Assembly (NCBI RefSeq): GCF_000236585.1
Contig: NC_017278.1
Span: forward strand, 1,984,001-2,048,000
Length of the DNA stretch: 64,000 nt
Reading direction: 5' to 3'
DNA from: Thermus sp. CCB_US3_UF1
GTDB lineage: Bacteria > Deinococcota > Deinococci > Deinococcales > Thermaceae
Positions 23,757-33,258 of this stretch are shown piece after piece (within the stretch, counting starts at the first letter, position 1; each line of letters starts with the position of its first letter). The notes under the pieces were generated by a model. It ran no database searches. It was not told the DNA's origin and saw nothing but the letters and a program-made list of their open reading frames with translations. The translations under genes and the position numbers were made by a program.

Positions 23757-23832
23757 TGGTGGAGCCGAGGGGATTCGAACCCCTGACCTCCTCAATGCCA
23801 TTGAGGCGCGCTCCCAACTGCGCCACGGCCCC
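23757..23832 (-). tRNA. tRNA-Ala, anticodon GGC
   Basis: A 76-nt cloverleaf is visible on the minus strand. The acceptor stem is GGGGCCG/CGGCTCC with one G-T pair. The D-arm is GCGC-AGTTGGGA-GCGC. The anticodon arm is CCTCA-ATGGCAT-TGAGG with GGC at positions 34-36, and the T-arm is AGGGG-TTCGAAT-CCCCT. The 3' CCA is encoded. It lies 36 bp after secG with no intervening promoter seen, so it is probably cut from the secG transcript. Confidence 0.96.
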
Positions 23833-23868
23833 AGGCAACGCCTATGGTACCCAGGGGGCGGCTTCTTG

Positions 23869-24096
23869 TCAACGGGGCCACAGACCTATGAGGAGGGCCA
23901 AGGCGGCGAAGACCACCCCCAGGATGATGGTGAGGCGGTAAAGCCCGCCCGTAACCCCCCGGGCGGAAAAGAGGTCCGCGGAAGCGCCCATCAGGTCCCC
24001 GGCGCCCTGCTTGGGCTCTTGCACCAACACCAGGTACACAAGAAGGCCGGCCACGCCCAGGTAGAGGAGGATGACCAAGGTGTAGAGCAGGTCCAT
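23869..24096 (-). CDS. secG: Preprotein translocase subunit SecG
   Basis: This 75-residue protein has two transmembrane helices (about residues 4-24 and 50-71) joined by a VLVQEPKQGAGDLMGASADLFSARG loop, the SecG family motif. It stimulates SecYE/SecA translocation. It has a consensus-like promoter with a very short leader carrying GGGAGGGG, and precedes tRNA-Ala. Confidence 0.95.
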   Translation of the reverse strand: MDLLYTLVILLYLGVAGLLVYLVLVQEPKQGAGDLMGASADLFSARGVTGGLYRLTIILGVVFAALALLIGLWPR

Positions 24097-24105
24097 ACCC
24101 CTCCC

Positions 24106-24134
24106 ACTCTAGCGCCGGGGGCCTTGCGTGTCCA
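24106..24134 (-). promoter_or_regulatory. Promoter of secG-tRNA-Ala
   Basis: -35 TGGACA (24134-24129), a 17-bp spacer and -10 TAGAGT (24111-24106), 9 nt before the secG ATG. Confidence 0.6.
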
Positions 24135-24154
24135 CCCTGGGGCAAGATGGGGGC

Positions 24155-25087
24155 ATGGACCTGGCGGAAATCTACGCCGCCCTGAGGCGCATCGCCCCCT
24201 ACACCCACCGCACCCCCCTCCTCACCTCCCATCTCCTGGACGAGCTTTTGGGAAAACGCCTCCTCCTCAAGGCCGAGCACCTGCAAAAAACCGGGAGCTT
24301 CAAGGCCCGGGGGGCCCTTTCCAAGGCCCTGACCCTCGAGGACCCCAAGGGGCTTTTGGCCGTGTCCAGCGGCAACCACGCCCAGGGGGTGGCCTACGCC
24401 GCCCGGGTGCTTGGGGTAAAGGCCCTCATCGTCATGCCCGAGGACGCAAGCCCCCTCAAGAAGGCGGCGGCCCGGGCCTACGGGGCCGAGGTCTACGACC
24501 AAGGGGTCACGGTGGCCAACCGGGAGGCCGTGGCCCGGGCCCTCCAGGAGGAAACGGGGTACGCCTTCCTCCACCCCTTTGACGACCCCTTGGTGGTGGC
24601 CGGGCAGGGCACCTTGGGGCTGGAACTCCTGGCCCAGGCAAGCCGGCAGGGGAGCTTCCCGGAGGCGGTGCTGGTGCCCGTGGGGGGCGGGGGGCTGGCG
24701 GCGGGGGTGGCCACGGCGGTGAAGGCCCTTGCCCCCACCACCCTGGTCCTGGGGGTGGAGCCGGAAGGGGCGGACGACGCCCGGCGGAGCCTCGAGGCGG
24801 GCCGGATCCTGCGCCTGGCCGAGGCCCCCAGGACCCGGGCGGACGGGGTGCGGACCCTGAGCCTGGGGGCGTATACCTTCCCCATCCTCAAGGCCAAGGT
24901 GGACGGGATCCTGCCGGTGAGCGAGGAGGCCATCCTGGAGGCAGAGCGCCTCCTCCACACCCGCACCAAGCAGGTGGTGGAGCCCACCGGGGCCCTCCCC
25001 CTGGCCGCGGTGCTGGAACATGGGGCCAGGCTGCCCCAGACCCTGGCCCTGGTCCTCTCCGGGGGCAACCGGGACTTCTCTCCCTAG
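24155..25087 (+). CDS. Threonine/serine dehydratase, short type (fold-type II PLP)
   Basis: This 310-residue enzyme binds PLP through the Lys in KTGSFKARGA (about residue 51). It also has SSGNHAQGVAYAAR, PVGGGGLAAGVA (phosphate loop) and the C-terminal LSGGN. It lacks the ACT regulatory domains of biosynthetic IlvA, so it is a catabolic or allosterically simple threonine/serine ammonia-lyase. Serine racemase and hydroxyaspartate ammonia-lyase are close alternatives. ATG 24155 follows CAAGATGGGGGC; a weak leaderless arrangement is possible. Next to a one-carbon gene (fhs), serine use is plausible. Confidence 0.85.
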   Translation: MDLAEIYAALRRIAPYTHRTPLLTSHLLDELLGKRLLLKAEHLQKTGSFKARGALSKALTLEDPKGLLAVSSGNHAQGVAYAARVLGVKALIVMPEDASPLKKAAARAYGAEVYDQGVTVANREAVARALQEETGYAFLHPFDDPLVVAGQGTLGLELLAQASRQGSFPEAVLVPVGGGGLAAGVATAVKALAPTTLVLGVEPEGADDARRSLEAGRILRLAEAPRTRADGVRTLSLGAYTFPILKAKVDGILPVSEEAILEAERLLHTRTKQVVEPTGALPLAAVLEHGARLPQTLALVLSGGNRDFSP

Positions 25088-25097
25088 GGGGAAGGGG

Positions 25098-25103
25098 TAA
25101 GCT
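25098..25103 (+). promoter_or_regulatory. -10 element of fhs (leaderless)
   Basis: TAAGCT lies 6 nt before GTG 25110 in the 22-bp gap after the dehydratase gene, and no Shine-Dalgarno site is present. Confidence 0.45.
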
Positions 25104-25109
25104 CATCCC

Positions 25110-26741
25110 GTGATCGTCAAGGAAACCCTTCTACCCATAGAGGAGGTGGCGGCCAAGCTGGGCTTGGGCCGGGAGCGGCTTTACCCCTACGGCCCCCACA
25201 TGGCCAAGGTGCTGGGCGAGCCCCCCAAGCCCAAGGGGAAACTGATCCTGGTCACGGCCATCACCCCTACCCCGGCGGGGGAGGGGAAGACCACCACGGC
25301 CATCGGCCTGGCCGACGCCCTTTGGCGGCTGGGCAAACGGGCCGCCCTGGCCCTGAGGGAGCCCTCCTTGGGCCCGGTCTTCGGGGTCAAGGGGGGAGCC
25401 ACGGGCGGGGGCCGGGCCCGGGTGGAGCCCCGGCACGAGATCAACCTCCACTTCACCGGGGACTTCCACGCGGTGACCAGCGCGGTGAACCTGCTCAACG
25501 CCCTTCTGGACAACCACCTGCACCAGGGGAACGAGCTGGGGATTGACCCCCGGCGCATTGAGCTCAAGCGGGCCATAGACATGAACGACCGGGCCCTGCG
25601 CCACGTCGTCTTGGGCCTGGGGGGCAAGGCCCACGGGGTGCCCCGGGAAGGGGGCTTTGAGCTCACCGTGGCCAGCGAGGTCATGGCCCTCATGAGCCTG
25701 GCCCGGGACTTCAAGGACCTAAAGAGGCGCTTAGGCCAGATCCGCGTGGGCTTCACCTACGAGGGGAAGCCCGTCTACGCCCAGGACCTGGGGGCGGTGG
25801 GGGCCATGGCCGCCCTTTTGCGGCAGGCCTTCCTCCCCAACCTGGTGCAGACCGCGGAGGGCAACCCCGCCTTCGTCCACATGGGGCCCTTCGGCAACAT
25901 CGCCCACGGGACCAACTCCGTGCGGGCCAGCGCCTTCGCCCTGGGCCTGGCGGACTACGTGGTGCAGGAAGCCGGCTTCGCCACCGACCTGGGGATGGAG
26001 AAGTTCATGAACCTGGTGGCCCGCACCGCCGGCCTGGTGCCGGAGGCCGTGGTCCTGGTGGCCACCCTGCGGGCCCTGCGCTACCACGGGGGGCAGGACG
26101 CCTACGAGATGCCCGACCTCCAGGCGGTGCGCAAGGGGCTGGCCAACCTGGAAAAGCACGTGGAAAACGTGGAGCTCTTCGGCTACAAGCCGGTGATCGC
26201 CCTGAACCGCTTTCCCACCGACGCCGAGGAGGAGGTGGCCCTGGTGCGGGACTTTGCCCGGGAACGGGGCTTACCCTTCGCCGAGAGCGAGGTCTACGCC
26301 AAGGGCGGGGAAGGGGGGCTAGCCCTGGCGGAGGCGGTCCTCTCCGCCCTGGCCCTTCCCCATGCCTACCGCCCCCTCTACCCCCTCGAGGCTCCCCTGG
26401 AGGAAAAGGTGGCCACCATCGCGCAAAAGGTCTACGGGGCCCAAGGGGTGGAGTGGAGCGAGGAGGCCCAGAAGGCCCTCAAGGCAGCGAAGAAGGAAGG
26501 CTGCACCGGCCTGCCCGTGGTCATGGCCAAGGCGGCCACCTCCCTTTCCGACAACCCCAAGCTCAGGGGCCGCCCCCAGGGCTTCAGCGTGCGGGTGACC
26601 GACCTCCGCTGCCGCCTGGGGGCGGGGTTTGTGGTGGTCTACATGGGGGGGATTGAAACCCTCCCCGGCCTGCCCAAGGTGCCCCAGGCCTTGCGGATCG
26701 ACGTGGACGAGGAGGGGAACATCCGGGGCATGGACTACTAA
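25110..26741 (+). CDS. fhs: Formate-tetrahydrofolate ligase
   Basis: This 543-residue enzyme makes 10-formyl-THF from formate, THF and ATP for one-carbon metabolism. The P-loop-like [12 protein letters not shown] is at residues 53-63, followed by [19 protein letters not shown] and the folate-site segments [13 protein letters not shown] and [10 protein letters not shown]. The length is slightly below the usual 555-560. Its stop overlaps the carA stop tail-to-tail by 4 bp. Confidence 0.96.
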   Translation: MIVKETLLPIEEVAAKLGLGRERLYPYGPHMAKVLGEPPKPKGKLILVTAITPTPAGEGKTTTAIGLADALWRLGKRAALALREPSLGPVFGVKGGATGGGRARVEPRHEINLHFTGDFHAVTSAVNLLNALLDNHLHQGNELGIDPRRIELKRAIDMNDRALRHVVLGLGGKAHGVPREGGFELTVASEVMALMSLARDFKDLKRRLGQIRVGFTYEGKPVYAQDLGAVGAMAALLRQAFLPNLVQTAEGNPAFVHMGPFGNIAHGTNSVRASAFALGLADYVVQEAGFATDLGMEKFMNLVARTAGLVPEAVVLVATLRALRYHGGQDAYEMPDLQAVRKGLANLEKHVENVELFGYKPVIALNRFPTDAEEEVALVRDFARERGLPFAESEVYAKGGEGGLALAEAVLSALALPHAYRPLYPLEAPLEEKVATIAQKVYGAQGVEWSEEAQKALKAAKKEGCTGLPVVMAKAATSLSDNPKLRGRPQGFSVRVTDLRCRLGAGFVVVYMGGIETLPGLPKVPQALRIDVDEEGNIRGMDY

Positions 26742-27913
26742 ATCCCGTTTTGGTCGGCCCGCTGCTTCTCCACCGGCAGGCCCGTGGCCCCGTGGAAGGC
26801 CTCCACCTCCTCCAGGAAGCGGCGGAAGAGGTAAAGGGCGTCGTGGGGGCCAGGGGCGGCCTCAGGGTGGTACTGGACGGAGAAGACGGGGTAGCGGGCA
26901 TGGGCCATGCCCTCGAGGGTCCCGTCGTTGAGGTTGATGTGGGTGGGCCGGAACTCCCTTAGGGAGTCAATGTCCACCGCGTAGCCGTGGTTCTGGCTGG
27001 TGATCTCAATCTTGCCGGTGAGGAGGTTCTTCACCGGGTGGTTGGCCCCCCGGTGGCCGAACTTCATCTTGTAGGTGCGCCCGCCCGCCGCCAGGGCCAG
27101 GAGCTGGTGCCCTAGGCAGATGCCGAAGGTGGGCAACAGGCCCATGAGCTTCCAGATGGTTTCGTGGGCGTAGCGGGGCATGGAGGGGTCCCCGGGGCCG
27201 TTGCTGATCAGAAGCCCATGGGGCTCCAGGGCCATGATCTGGCTGGCCGGGGTCTTGCCGGGCACCACCAGGATCTCAAAGCCCTGGGCCGCCAGGTTCT
27301 CCACGATGGCGTGCTTGATGCCGAAGTCCATGACCACGATGCGCCGCCCCGAGCGCAGGGTGGGCCAGGCGTAGGGCAGGGGGGTGGAGACCTCGGGGGT
27401 CATGTCCCGGCCGTCAATGTCCGTCCAGGCCCTGGCCTCCTGGCGCAGGGCCTCCAGCTCCTCCGCGGTGAAGGCGTGGTGCGGGTCCCCGTAGAGGCTG
27501 GCGTGGGCAATGGTCCCCTTCAGGACCCCGCCTTCCCGGATCTTGCGCACCAGGGCCCGGGTATCGATCCCCTCAATGCCCACCACCCCGTAGAACTCCA
27601 TGAACTCGCCGATGGTCTGCTGGGCCCGGGGGTTGGAGGCCACGCGGCTGAACTCCTTGGCCACAAAGCCCCGCACCCAGGGGCGGTTGGACTGCATATC
27701 GTAGACGTTGACCCCGTAGTTGCCCTGGTGGGGGTAGGTCATGACCACGATCTGCCCATGGTAGCTGGGGTCGGTCATGATCTCCTGGTAACCGGTCTGG
27801 GCGGTGTTGAAGACCACCTCCCCCACCGTCTTCCCCCGGGCCCCAAAGGCGTAGCCGTGGTACACGGTGCCGTCTTCCAGCACCAAAACCGCCCGCTCCT
27901 TCACTCCCGCCAT
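26738..27913 (-). CDS. carA: Carbamoyl-phosphate synthase small (glutaminase) subunit
   Basis: This 391-residue subunit hydrolyses glutamine and channels ammonia to CarB. The C-terminal class I amidotransferase domain shows ISNGPGDP, the nucleophile Cys in FGICLGHQ and the His/Glu of [11 protein letters not shown]. The start is ATG 27911-27913 with GGAGGAAGG upstream; an earlier ATG at 27925 is less likely. It ends the argG-argH-NAGS-carA group, tying carbamoyl phosphate to arginine. CarB is not in the window. Confidence 0.96.
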   Translation of the reverse strand: MAGVKERAVLVLEDGTVYHGYAFGARGKTVGEVVFNTAQTGYQEIMTDPSYHGQIVVMTYPHQGNYGVNVYDMQSNRPWVRGFVAKEFSRVASNPRAQQTIGEFMEFYGVVGIEGIDTRALVRKIREGGVLKGTIAHASLYGDPHHAFTAEELEALRQEARAWTDIDGRDMTPEVSTPLPYAWPTLRSGRRIVVMDFGIKHAIVENLAAQGFEILVVPGKTPASQIMALEPHGLLISNGPGDPSMPRYAHETIWKLMGLLPTFGICLGHQLLALAAGGRTYKMKFGHRGANHPVKNLLTGKIEITSQNHGYAVDIDSLREFRPTHINLNDGTLEGMAHARYPVFSVQYHPEAAPGPHDALYLFRRFLEEVEAFHGATGLPVEKQRADQNGI

Positions 27914-27940
27914 CCTTCCTCCCAACCCATCCCGTCCATT

Positions 27941-28474
27941 CTAGCCGCCAAAGGAGGCCGGGGAAAGGTACTTGATGACGGCGATCTCCCGGCAGTTCTC
28001 GTAGAAGGGGCAGGCGTTGCACTCGCTCCAGACCTTGGGGGGTAGGGCCTCCCGGGTGGTCACTTGGTAGCCCAGGGCGCGGAAGAAACCCACCTGGAGG
28101 GTCCAGGCGAAGACCCGGGGAAGCCCCAGGTCCCGGGCCTCCCGCTCCGCCCCCAGGACCAGCCAGCGCCCCAAACCCTCCCCCTGCCGCGCGGGGTGGA
28201 CGGCCAGGCCCCGGATCTCCGCCAGGTCCCGCCAGAGGACGTGGAGGGCCACGGTGCCCACGATCTGCCCGTCCTCGTCCTCCAGGACCTGGAAGTCACG
28301 GATGTTCTCGTAGAGGTGGCTGTGGCTGCGGACCAGCATCAGGCCCTTCTCCGCCCAGTAGCGGATGAGCCAGTAGATGGCGTCCACGTCGGCGAGCCGG
28401 GCCTTGCGAAGCTCCACGGCCCGGCCTGGGCGCACCTCGGGCAGGGCCACGGTGGGAACCATCCTCTCAAGCAA
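27941..28474 (-). CDS. Short-type N-acetylglutamate synthase (GNAT) with C-terminal cysteine cluster
   Basis: This 177-residue GNAT protein resembles the short ArgA/NAGS enzymes that acetylate glutamate to begin arginine synthesis. It has [26 protein letters not shown] and the acetyl-CoA loop [14 protein letters not shown]. The C-terminus carries [10 protein letters not shown] (C-x2-C-x5-C), which may bind a metal. I choose TTG 28472-28474 because AAGGAGGTG lies 6 nt upstream. ATG 28462 is the alternative but is 18 nt from that site. It overlaps argH by 8 bp. Position between argH and carA strongly supports an arginine role. Confidence 0.85.
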   Translation of the reverse strand: MLERMVPTVALPEVRPGRAVELRKARLADVDAIYWLIRYWAEKGLMLVRSHSHLYENIRDFQVLEDEDGQIVGTVALHVLWRDLAEIRGLAVHPARQGEGLGRWLVLGAEREARDLGLPRVFAWTLQVGFFRALGYQVTTREALPPKVWSECNACPFYENCREIAVIKYLSPASFGG

Positions 28475-29855
28475 GGCCCACCTCCTTCTTGGCCTCAAGA
28501 AGCCTCTCCCGCACCGCTTGGGGCGCCGTACCCCCGAAGGACTGGCGGCGGCCAAGGGCGGTTTCCAGGCGCAGGAGGGGCAGGGCGTCCTCGGCGAAGA
28601 GGGGGTGGTGGGCCTGGAGTTCCTCCAGGGTCAGGTCCTTGAGGGGCCTCCCCTCCTCTACAAGCCGCCGCACCAGCCGCCCCACCACGTGGTGGGCCTC
28701 GCGGAAGGGGAGGCCTTTTTCCGCCAGGTAATCGGCCAGTTCCGTGGCCAGGGCGTACCCCTCCTCCGCTGCCCGCCACATGCGCTCCCGCCGCCACCGG
28801 AGGCCAGGGAGCAGGGCGGTGAGGAGGCGGAGGCTATCCCGGTAGGTGGCGAGGGCGTCCAGGAGGGGCTCCTTGTCCTCCTGCAGGTCCTTGTTGTAGG
28901 CCAAAGGAAGGCCCTTCACCACCGTGGAAAGGCCCACCAAGGCCCCCAGCACCCTCCCCGATTTGGCCCGGATGAGTTCCAGGATGTCCGGGTTCTTCTT
29001 CTGGGGCATGATGGAAGAGCCGGTGGCAAAGGCGTCCGGCACCTCCACGAAGCCAAACTCTTCCGTGCTGTAGAGGATGAGCTCCTCAGCCAGGCGGGAG
29101 AGGTGGAGCATGCCGATGTTGAGGGCGGAGAGGACCTCGAGGGCGAAGTCCCTCGAGGCCACCGCGTCCAGGGAGTTGCGCATGGGGGCCCGGAAGCCCA
29201 GCTCCCTGGCGGTGTAGTGCCGATCGATGGGGAAACCCGTTCCCGCCAGGGCCGCCGCCCCCAAGGGGCTTTCGTTCAGGCGCTCCTTGGCGTCCAAAAG
29301 CCTTCCCCCATCCCGGGAGAGCATCTCGTAGTAGGCCAAGAACCAGTGGGAAAGGAGGATAGGCTGGGCCCGCTGCAGGTGGGTGTAGCCGGGGAGGACG
29401 AAGGGAGGGTCCAGGTGCTTCTCGGCCTCCGCCACCAAGACCCGCCTGAGCCCGAGGAGAAGGGAAAGGAGCTCCTCCAAAGCCCCCCGAAGGTGAAGGC
29501 GCAGGTCGGTGGCCACCTGGTCGTTGCGGCTCCGAGCGGTGTGGAGCTTGCCCCCAGGGGGGCCCACGAGCTCGGTGAGGCGGGCCTCGAGGTTCATGTG
29601 CACGTCCTCCAGCTCCTCCCGCCAGGGGAAGGTGCCGGATAGGATCTCCGCCTCAATCCGGTCCAGGCCCTGGAGGATGGCCTCGAGTTCTTCCCGGGTG
29701 AGGAGGCCCACCCGGTGGAGCATCCGGGCGTGGACCCGGTTCTGCCACAGGTCCTCCCGCCAAAGGGCCCGGTCAAAGGCCAGGGAGGCGTTGAAGCGGG
29801 CGGCAAGGGCATCGGGCCCCTCCTCAAAACGCCCCCCCCAGGTCCTATGCCCCAT
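28467..29855 (-). CDS. argH: Argininosuccinate lyase
   Basis: This 462-residue fumarase/aspartase-family enzyme releases arginine and fumarate. Motifs are [45 protein letters not shown] and the signature [12 protein letters not shown] with the catalytic Ser. The ATG (29853-29855) lies 11 bp inside argG, a coupled overlap. Its stop overlaps the NAGS start. Confidence 0.97.
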   Translation of the reverse strand: MGHRTWGGRFEEGPDALAARFNASLAFDRALWREDLWQNRVHARMLHRVGLLTREELEAILQGLDRIEAEILSGTFPWREELEDVHMNLEARLTELVGPPGGKLHTARSRNDQVATDLRLHLRGALEELLSLLLGLRRVLVAEAEKHLDPPFVLPGYTHLQRAQPILLSHWFLAYYEMLSRDGGRLLDAKERLNESPLGAAALAGTGFPIDRHYTARELGFRAPMRNSLDAVASRDFALEVLSALNIGMLHLSRLAEELILYSTEEFGFVEVPDAFATGSSIMPQKKNPDILELIRAKSGRVLGALVGLSTVVKGLPLAYNKDLQEDKEPLLDALATYRDSLRLLTALLPGLRWRRERMWRAAEEGYALATELADYLAEKGLPFREAHHVVGRLVRRLVEEGRPLKDLTLEELQAHHPLFAEDALPLLRLETALGRRQSFGGTAPQAVRERLLEAKKEVGLA

Positions 29856-31047
29856 GCCTTCCCCCTTGGACCATGGCCCGCACCCGGAGGCGGAGGGCCT
29901 GGATCTTGATGAAGCCCTCGGCGTCCTTCTGGTCGTACCCCCCGAGCTCGTCAAAGGAAACCAGATCCTTGCGGTAGAGGCTCCCTTCCGCCTTCCGCCC
30001 CACCACGTAGACGTTCCCCTTGTAGAGCTTGAGCCGGGCCACCCCGGTCACCGCCTGGGCCACGTGGTCAAAGTAGGCCTGCAGGGCCTCCCTCTCCGGG
30101 GCGTACCAGAAGCCGTAGTAGACCAGCTCGGCGTACTTGGGGGAGAGGGCGTCCCGCTGGTGCAGGACCTCCCGGTCCAGGGTAAGGCTCTCCACCGCCC
30201 GCCGGGCGTGGTAGAGGATGGTTCCCCCCGGGGTCTCGTACACCCCGCGGGACTTCATCCCCACGAAGCGGTTTTCCACCAGGTCCACCCGGCCCACCCC
30301 GTGCCGCCCCCCGATCTCGTTGAGCCTCTGGAGGAGGGCCGCCGGGGAAAGGGACTCCCCGTTCACCGCCACCGGATCCCCCCGGTGGAAGGCCACCTCC
30401 ACGTACTCGGGGGCGTCGGGGGCCGCCTCGGGGTCCACCGTCATGCGGAACATCCCCTGGGGCGGCTCGGCCCAAGGGTCCTCCAACACCCCTCCCTCGT
30501 AGGAAATATGCAGGAGGTTGGCGTCCATGGAGTAGGGCTTCTCCTGGGTCACGGGCACGGGGATGCCGTGGGCCTCGGCGTAGGCGATCATCTCCTGCCG
30601 CCCCTTGAAATTCCACTCCCGCCAGGGAGCGATGACCCGGATGTCCGGCTTCAGGGCGTAGGCGGTAAGCTCAAAGCGCACCTGGTCGTTCCCTTTCCCC
30701 GTGGCCCCGTGGGCGATGGCCTCTGCGCCTTCCTCCTCGGCAATCTTCACCAGGTACTTGGCGATGAGGGGCCGGGCGATGGAGGTACCCAGGAGGTAGT
30801 AGCCCTCGTAAAGGGCCCCCGCGCGGAACATGGGGAAGACGAAGTCCCGCACGAACTCCTCCTTGAGGTCTAAGGCGATGGCCTTGGCGGCCCCGGTCCT
30901 TAGGGCCTTCTGCCTGGCCTCCTCCACCTCTTCCCCTTGGCCGATGTCCGCGGTAAAGGCGATGACCTCGGCCCCGTAGGTTTCCTTGAGCCACTTGAGG
31001 ATGATGCTGGTGTCCAGCCCGCCGGAGTATGCCAAGACGATCTTCAT
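29845..31047 (-). CDS. argG: Argininosuccinate synthase
   Basis: This 400-residue N-type ATP pyrophosphatase condenses citrulline and aspartate. The PP-loop is AYSGGLDTS at the N-terminus, with [15 protein letters not shown] and the C-terminal multimerisation helix. The start is ATG 31045-31047. It is the first gene of the leftward arginine group. Two candidate -10s exist: TATACT (31089-31084), and TAGACT (31063-31058), which lies 10 nt before the ATG. Confidence 0.97.
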   Translation of the reverse strand: MKIVLAYSGGLDTSIILKWLKETYGAEVIAFTADIGQGEEVEEARQKALRTGAAKAIALDLKEEFVRDFVFPMFRAGALYEGYYLLGTSIARPLIAKYLVKIAEEEGAEAIAHGATGKGNDQVRFELTAYALKPDIRVIAPWREWNFKGRQEMIAYAEAHGIPVPVTQEKPYSMDANLLHISYEGGVLEDPWAEPPQGMFRMTVDPEAAPDAPEYVEVAFHRGDPVAVNGESLSPAALLQRLNEIGGRHGVGRVDLVENRFVGMKSRGVYETPGGTILYHARRAVESLTLDREVLHQRDALSPKYAELVYYGFWYAPEREALQAYFDHVAQAVTGVARLKLYKGNVYVVGRKAEGSLYRKDLVSFDELGGYDQKDAEGFIKIQALRLRVRAMVQGGRHGA

Positions 31048-31083
31048 GCCAACCCCTAGTCTACCCCCAAAGGGGCATGCATA

Positions 31084-31089
31084 AGTATA
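31084..31089 (-). promoter_or_regulatory. Candidate promoter of the arginine operon
   Basis: The -10 TATACT would give a leader of about 30 nt. No convincing -35 is visible at 16-18 bp. A second -10 TAGACT at 31063-31058 is nearer the start codon. A binding site for ArgR was not recognised. Confidence 0.45.
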
Positions 31090-31103
31090 CGCTCCAAAGG
31101 GGA

Positions 31104-31133
31104 TTGACGTGAAGATGGGATGAGAATTATAGT
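31104..31133 (+). promoter_or_regulatory. Strong sigma-A promoter of the lipoprotein-protease unit
   Basis: -35 TTGACG (31104-31109), an 18-bp spacer and -10 TATAGT (31128-31133) form the best full promoter in the window. It lies back-to-back with the argG promoter in an AT-richer intergenic region. Confidence 0.8.
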
Positions 31134-31180
31134 TTTCACCGAAAGCGCAGTTTCTTTGAAAGGAAGGTGAAGAAGGTCTT

Positions 31181-31237
31181 ATGATGAAAAAGTGGCCCAT
31201 GGAAAGGAAAAAGAAGGTTTTGGGAGGGAGCTTATGA
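31181..31237 (+). CDS. Short leader ORF (18 codons) overlapping the lipoprotein start
   Basis: ATG 31181 opens an 18-codon frame ([18 protein letters not shown]) whose TGA overlaps the lipoprotein ATG as ATGA (31234-31237). GAAGG lies 4 nt upstream of the first ATG. The peptide is basic. The geometry suggests translational coupling to the lipoprotein gene. No attenuation hairpin or runs of one amino acid were seen, so the role is unknown and translation is unproven. Confidence 0.4.
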   Translation: MMKKWPMERKKKVLGGSL

Positions 31238-33249
31238 GAATGGTCCGAAATCTGCTTTTCGCCTTGGGGACCCTAGGGTTTCTGCTCGCAGGCTGTACGC
31301 CTGCCCAGCCCGACACCACCCCGCCCACCGTCACCATCTCCCAGCCCCAGGACGGCACCACCCTTAACACCAACCAAACCACCATCCAAGGTTCCGCCCA
31401 GGATAACGTCCGCGTAACCCGCATCACCTACCAGCTCAACGGAAGCAGCGAACAAAACCTCACCATCACCCCCGGCCCCACCGTCAACTTCTCCTTCCAA
31501 GTCACCCTCCAACAAGGCAACAACACCCTCACCGTCAACGCCTACGACGAAGCAGGCAACAAGGGGTCCAAAACCATTACCCTCACCTACGACCCTACAG
31601 CGGTCCACACCTTGAGGGGAACCGTGGTCCAGGAATACGCGGGAAGCCCCGTGCGTGGGGGTACGGTAAGGCTCTACAGGGGAACCGTGCTGGTCGCCTC
31701 AGCTACCACGGATACTGACGGAAACTTTGTGTTTTCCACTCTGCCTCCAGGAACTTATCGCCTCGAGGCCCAAAAATCCGGCATGGCAGGCAGCGTGATG
31801 GAGGGCATCCGGGTGCCCGAGATGAGCTCGGTTAGCCTCATCCAGAAGCCCGCCTTTGACGCCAGCCTGACCACCACACCCCCCACCTTGCGTATTACCC
31901 AAGACGGAAACCAACCCCTGGAAGGCCAGACCTTCACCGACGCCATTCCCTTCCGTATCCAGGTGGACACGGGCCAGGATTACGTCCGTCCCATGCGCTA
32001 CATCTATGTGGCCCTTGGCCGTACCCCAGGCTCGGCTTTCATCGCCAACAGCGCCACCTGGACCCGGCGCATCTTCAGTGACACCGAAGATACGGGTAAC
32101 CAAACCCTTTCTGGGAGCAACGTGGCTGGCTTCGGCAGCGCCGCCGGGGAAACGGTGTACCTGGAGGTGGTGGCCTACGACTTCAACCAAAACCGCAGCC
32201 ACTATCTGGTCCCCCTGACCTTCAAGAACACCTCCCCCACCCAAAACAACGCCGTGAGCGCCCCCACGGGGGTGGCGGCTACCGCCATCACCCTCACCCA
32301 GGCCGTAGGCTTCTACGAAGCCAAAGCGCCCGCTGCCTTTAGGGTTCCCGTGGCCAAAGGGGAGATGGGCGAACTCACCCTGGATCCCCAGGCGGTTCCT
32401 GACGGGAGCAACCTCTACGTGGAGGTGCGTTGGTGCTACACTGCCAGCGCCGTACCCTTCGCCTTTGACATCGAGCGGTCCACGGACGGCACCAACTGGC
32501 AGAAGGTGGGCACGGTGGGAGGTGCGCGAAGCTCTAGTTGCCCCAGCGCGCCCCTGAACCGCCCCTTCTTCTTCCGGGATGCCTCCCCCGACCTGACCCC
32601 CGGCCAGACCTACTACTACCGGGTGGTGGCCCGTGGAACCAACGCCGTTCCCAGCGCCTCCAGCTCCACCACGCCCCTTCCCCCCTTCTTTGCTCCCCTG
32701 CTGAGTCCAGCCGACGAAAGCCGAGGGATTGGCCTGAGGCCCGATTTCATGGTTGGGCACCCCCAGCTGGCGGCTGGAGCCGACGGGGCGGCTTACAACA
32801 TGGTCCTTTGGGACACCCTCACCGGGGATGCCGTGGCCTGGCAAACCCCGGCCGGCTACACCCTCCAGGTGGAGTTCGGCACGCCCGATAACGGCATCCC
32901 CAGCGGCGAGGCCCTGGTTTATGGCTTTGACCCCACAGCCAACAGAGTGGTGGTCTTCACCGACACCGCTGGGATCCAGGACCCCACCAAGCCCAACCGC
33001 GTACCCGTCAACGTGGCCCAGGGTACCGTGACCTTGCCCTATAACTTCGACGGCCTGGCCCAGCTTCCCGCCCTCCAGACCCTTCGCACCTACGCCTGGC
33101 AGCTTTACGTGAGCTACGCCTACAAATACAACCCGGCAGAGGGCTACCGTATCTCGGCCTACAGCGTGCAGACCTGGCCCAGCTCCACCTCGTTTATCCG
33201 CATCAGCCGGCCCGGCACCCAGGTCTTTGAGTTCACCACGGGGCAGTAA
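31234..33249 (+). CDS. Secreted lipoprotein with Ig-like, carboxypeptidase-regulatory-like and FN3-like domains
   Basis: This 671-residue protein starts at ATG 31234 with GGGAGGGAG upstream. The signal peptide ends in lipobox LLAGC (Cys21). Domains in order are an Ig-like domain (about 28-123, [12 protein letters not shown]), a carboxypeptidase-regulatory-like domain (about 127-190, [22 protein letters not shown]), then beta-rich regions including an FN3-like stretch (about 390-490). It is rich in Thr, Asn, Gln and Ser, and its codons are less GC-extreme than those of its neighbours. It is co-transcribed with a lipoprotein protease (gap 9 bp), suggesting a cell-surface adhesion/degradation module. 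No enzyme motif was found. Confidence 0.85.
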   Translation: MRMVRNLLFALGTLGFLLAGCTPAQPDTTPPTVTISQPQDGTTLNTNQTTIQGSAQDNVRVTRITYQLNGSSEQNLTITPGPTVNFSFQVTLQQGNNTLTVNAYDEAGNKGSKTITLTYDPTAVHTLRGTVVQEYAGSPVRGGTVRLYRGTVLVASATTDTDGNFVFSTLPPGTYRLEAQKSGMAGSVMEGIRVPEMSSVSLIQKPAFDASLTTTPPTLRITQDGNQPLEGQTFTDAIPFRIQVDTGQDYVRPMRYIYVALGRTPGSAFIANSATWTRRIFSDTEDTGNQTLSGSNVAGFGSAAGETVYLEVVAYDFNQNRSHYLVPLTFKNTSPTQNNAVSAPTGVAATAITLTQAVGFYEAKAPAAFRVPVAKGEMGELTLDPQAVPDGSNLYVEVRWCYTASAVPFAFDIERSTDGTNWQKVGTVGGARSSSCPSAPLNRPFFFRDASPDLTPGQTYYYRVVARGTNAVPSASSSTTPLPPFFAPLLSPADESRGIGLRPDFMVGHPQLAAGADGAAYNMVLWDTLTGDAVAWQTPAGYTLQVEFGTPDNGIPSGEALVYGFDPTANRVVVFTDTAGIQDPTKPNRVPVNVAQGTVTLPYNFDGLAQLPALQTLRTYAWQLYVSYAYKYNPAEGYRISAYSVQTWPSSTSFIRISRPGTQVFEFTTGQ

Positions 33250-33258
33250 GGAGGAACC

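Noticed and set aside
31048-31103. ArgR operator upstream of argG
   Set aside because: The GCATAAGTATAC stretch is palindrome-like but does not match the 18-bp ARG-box consensus well enough to call.
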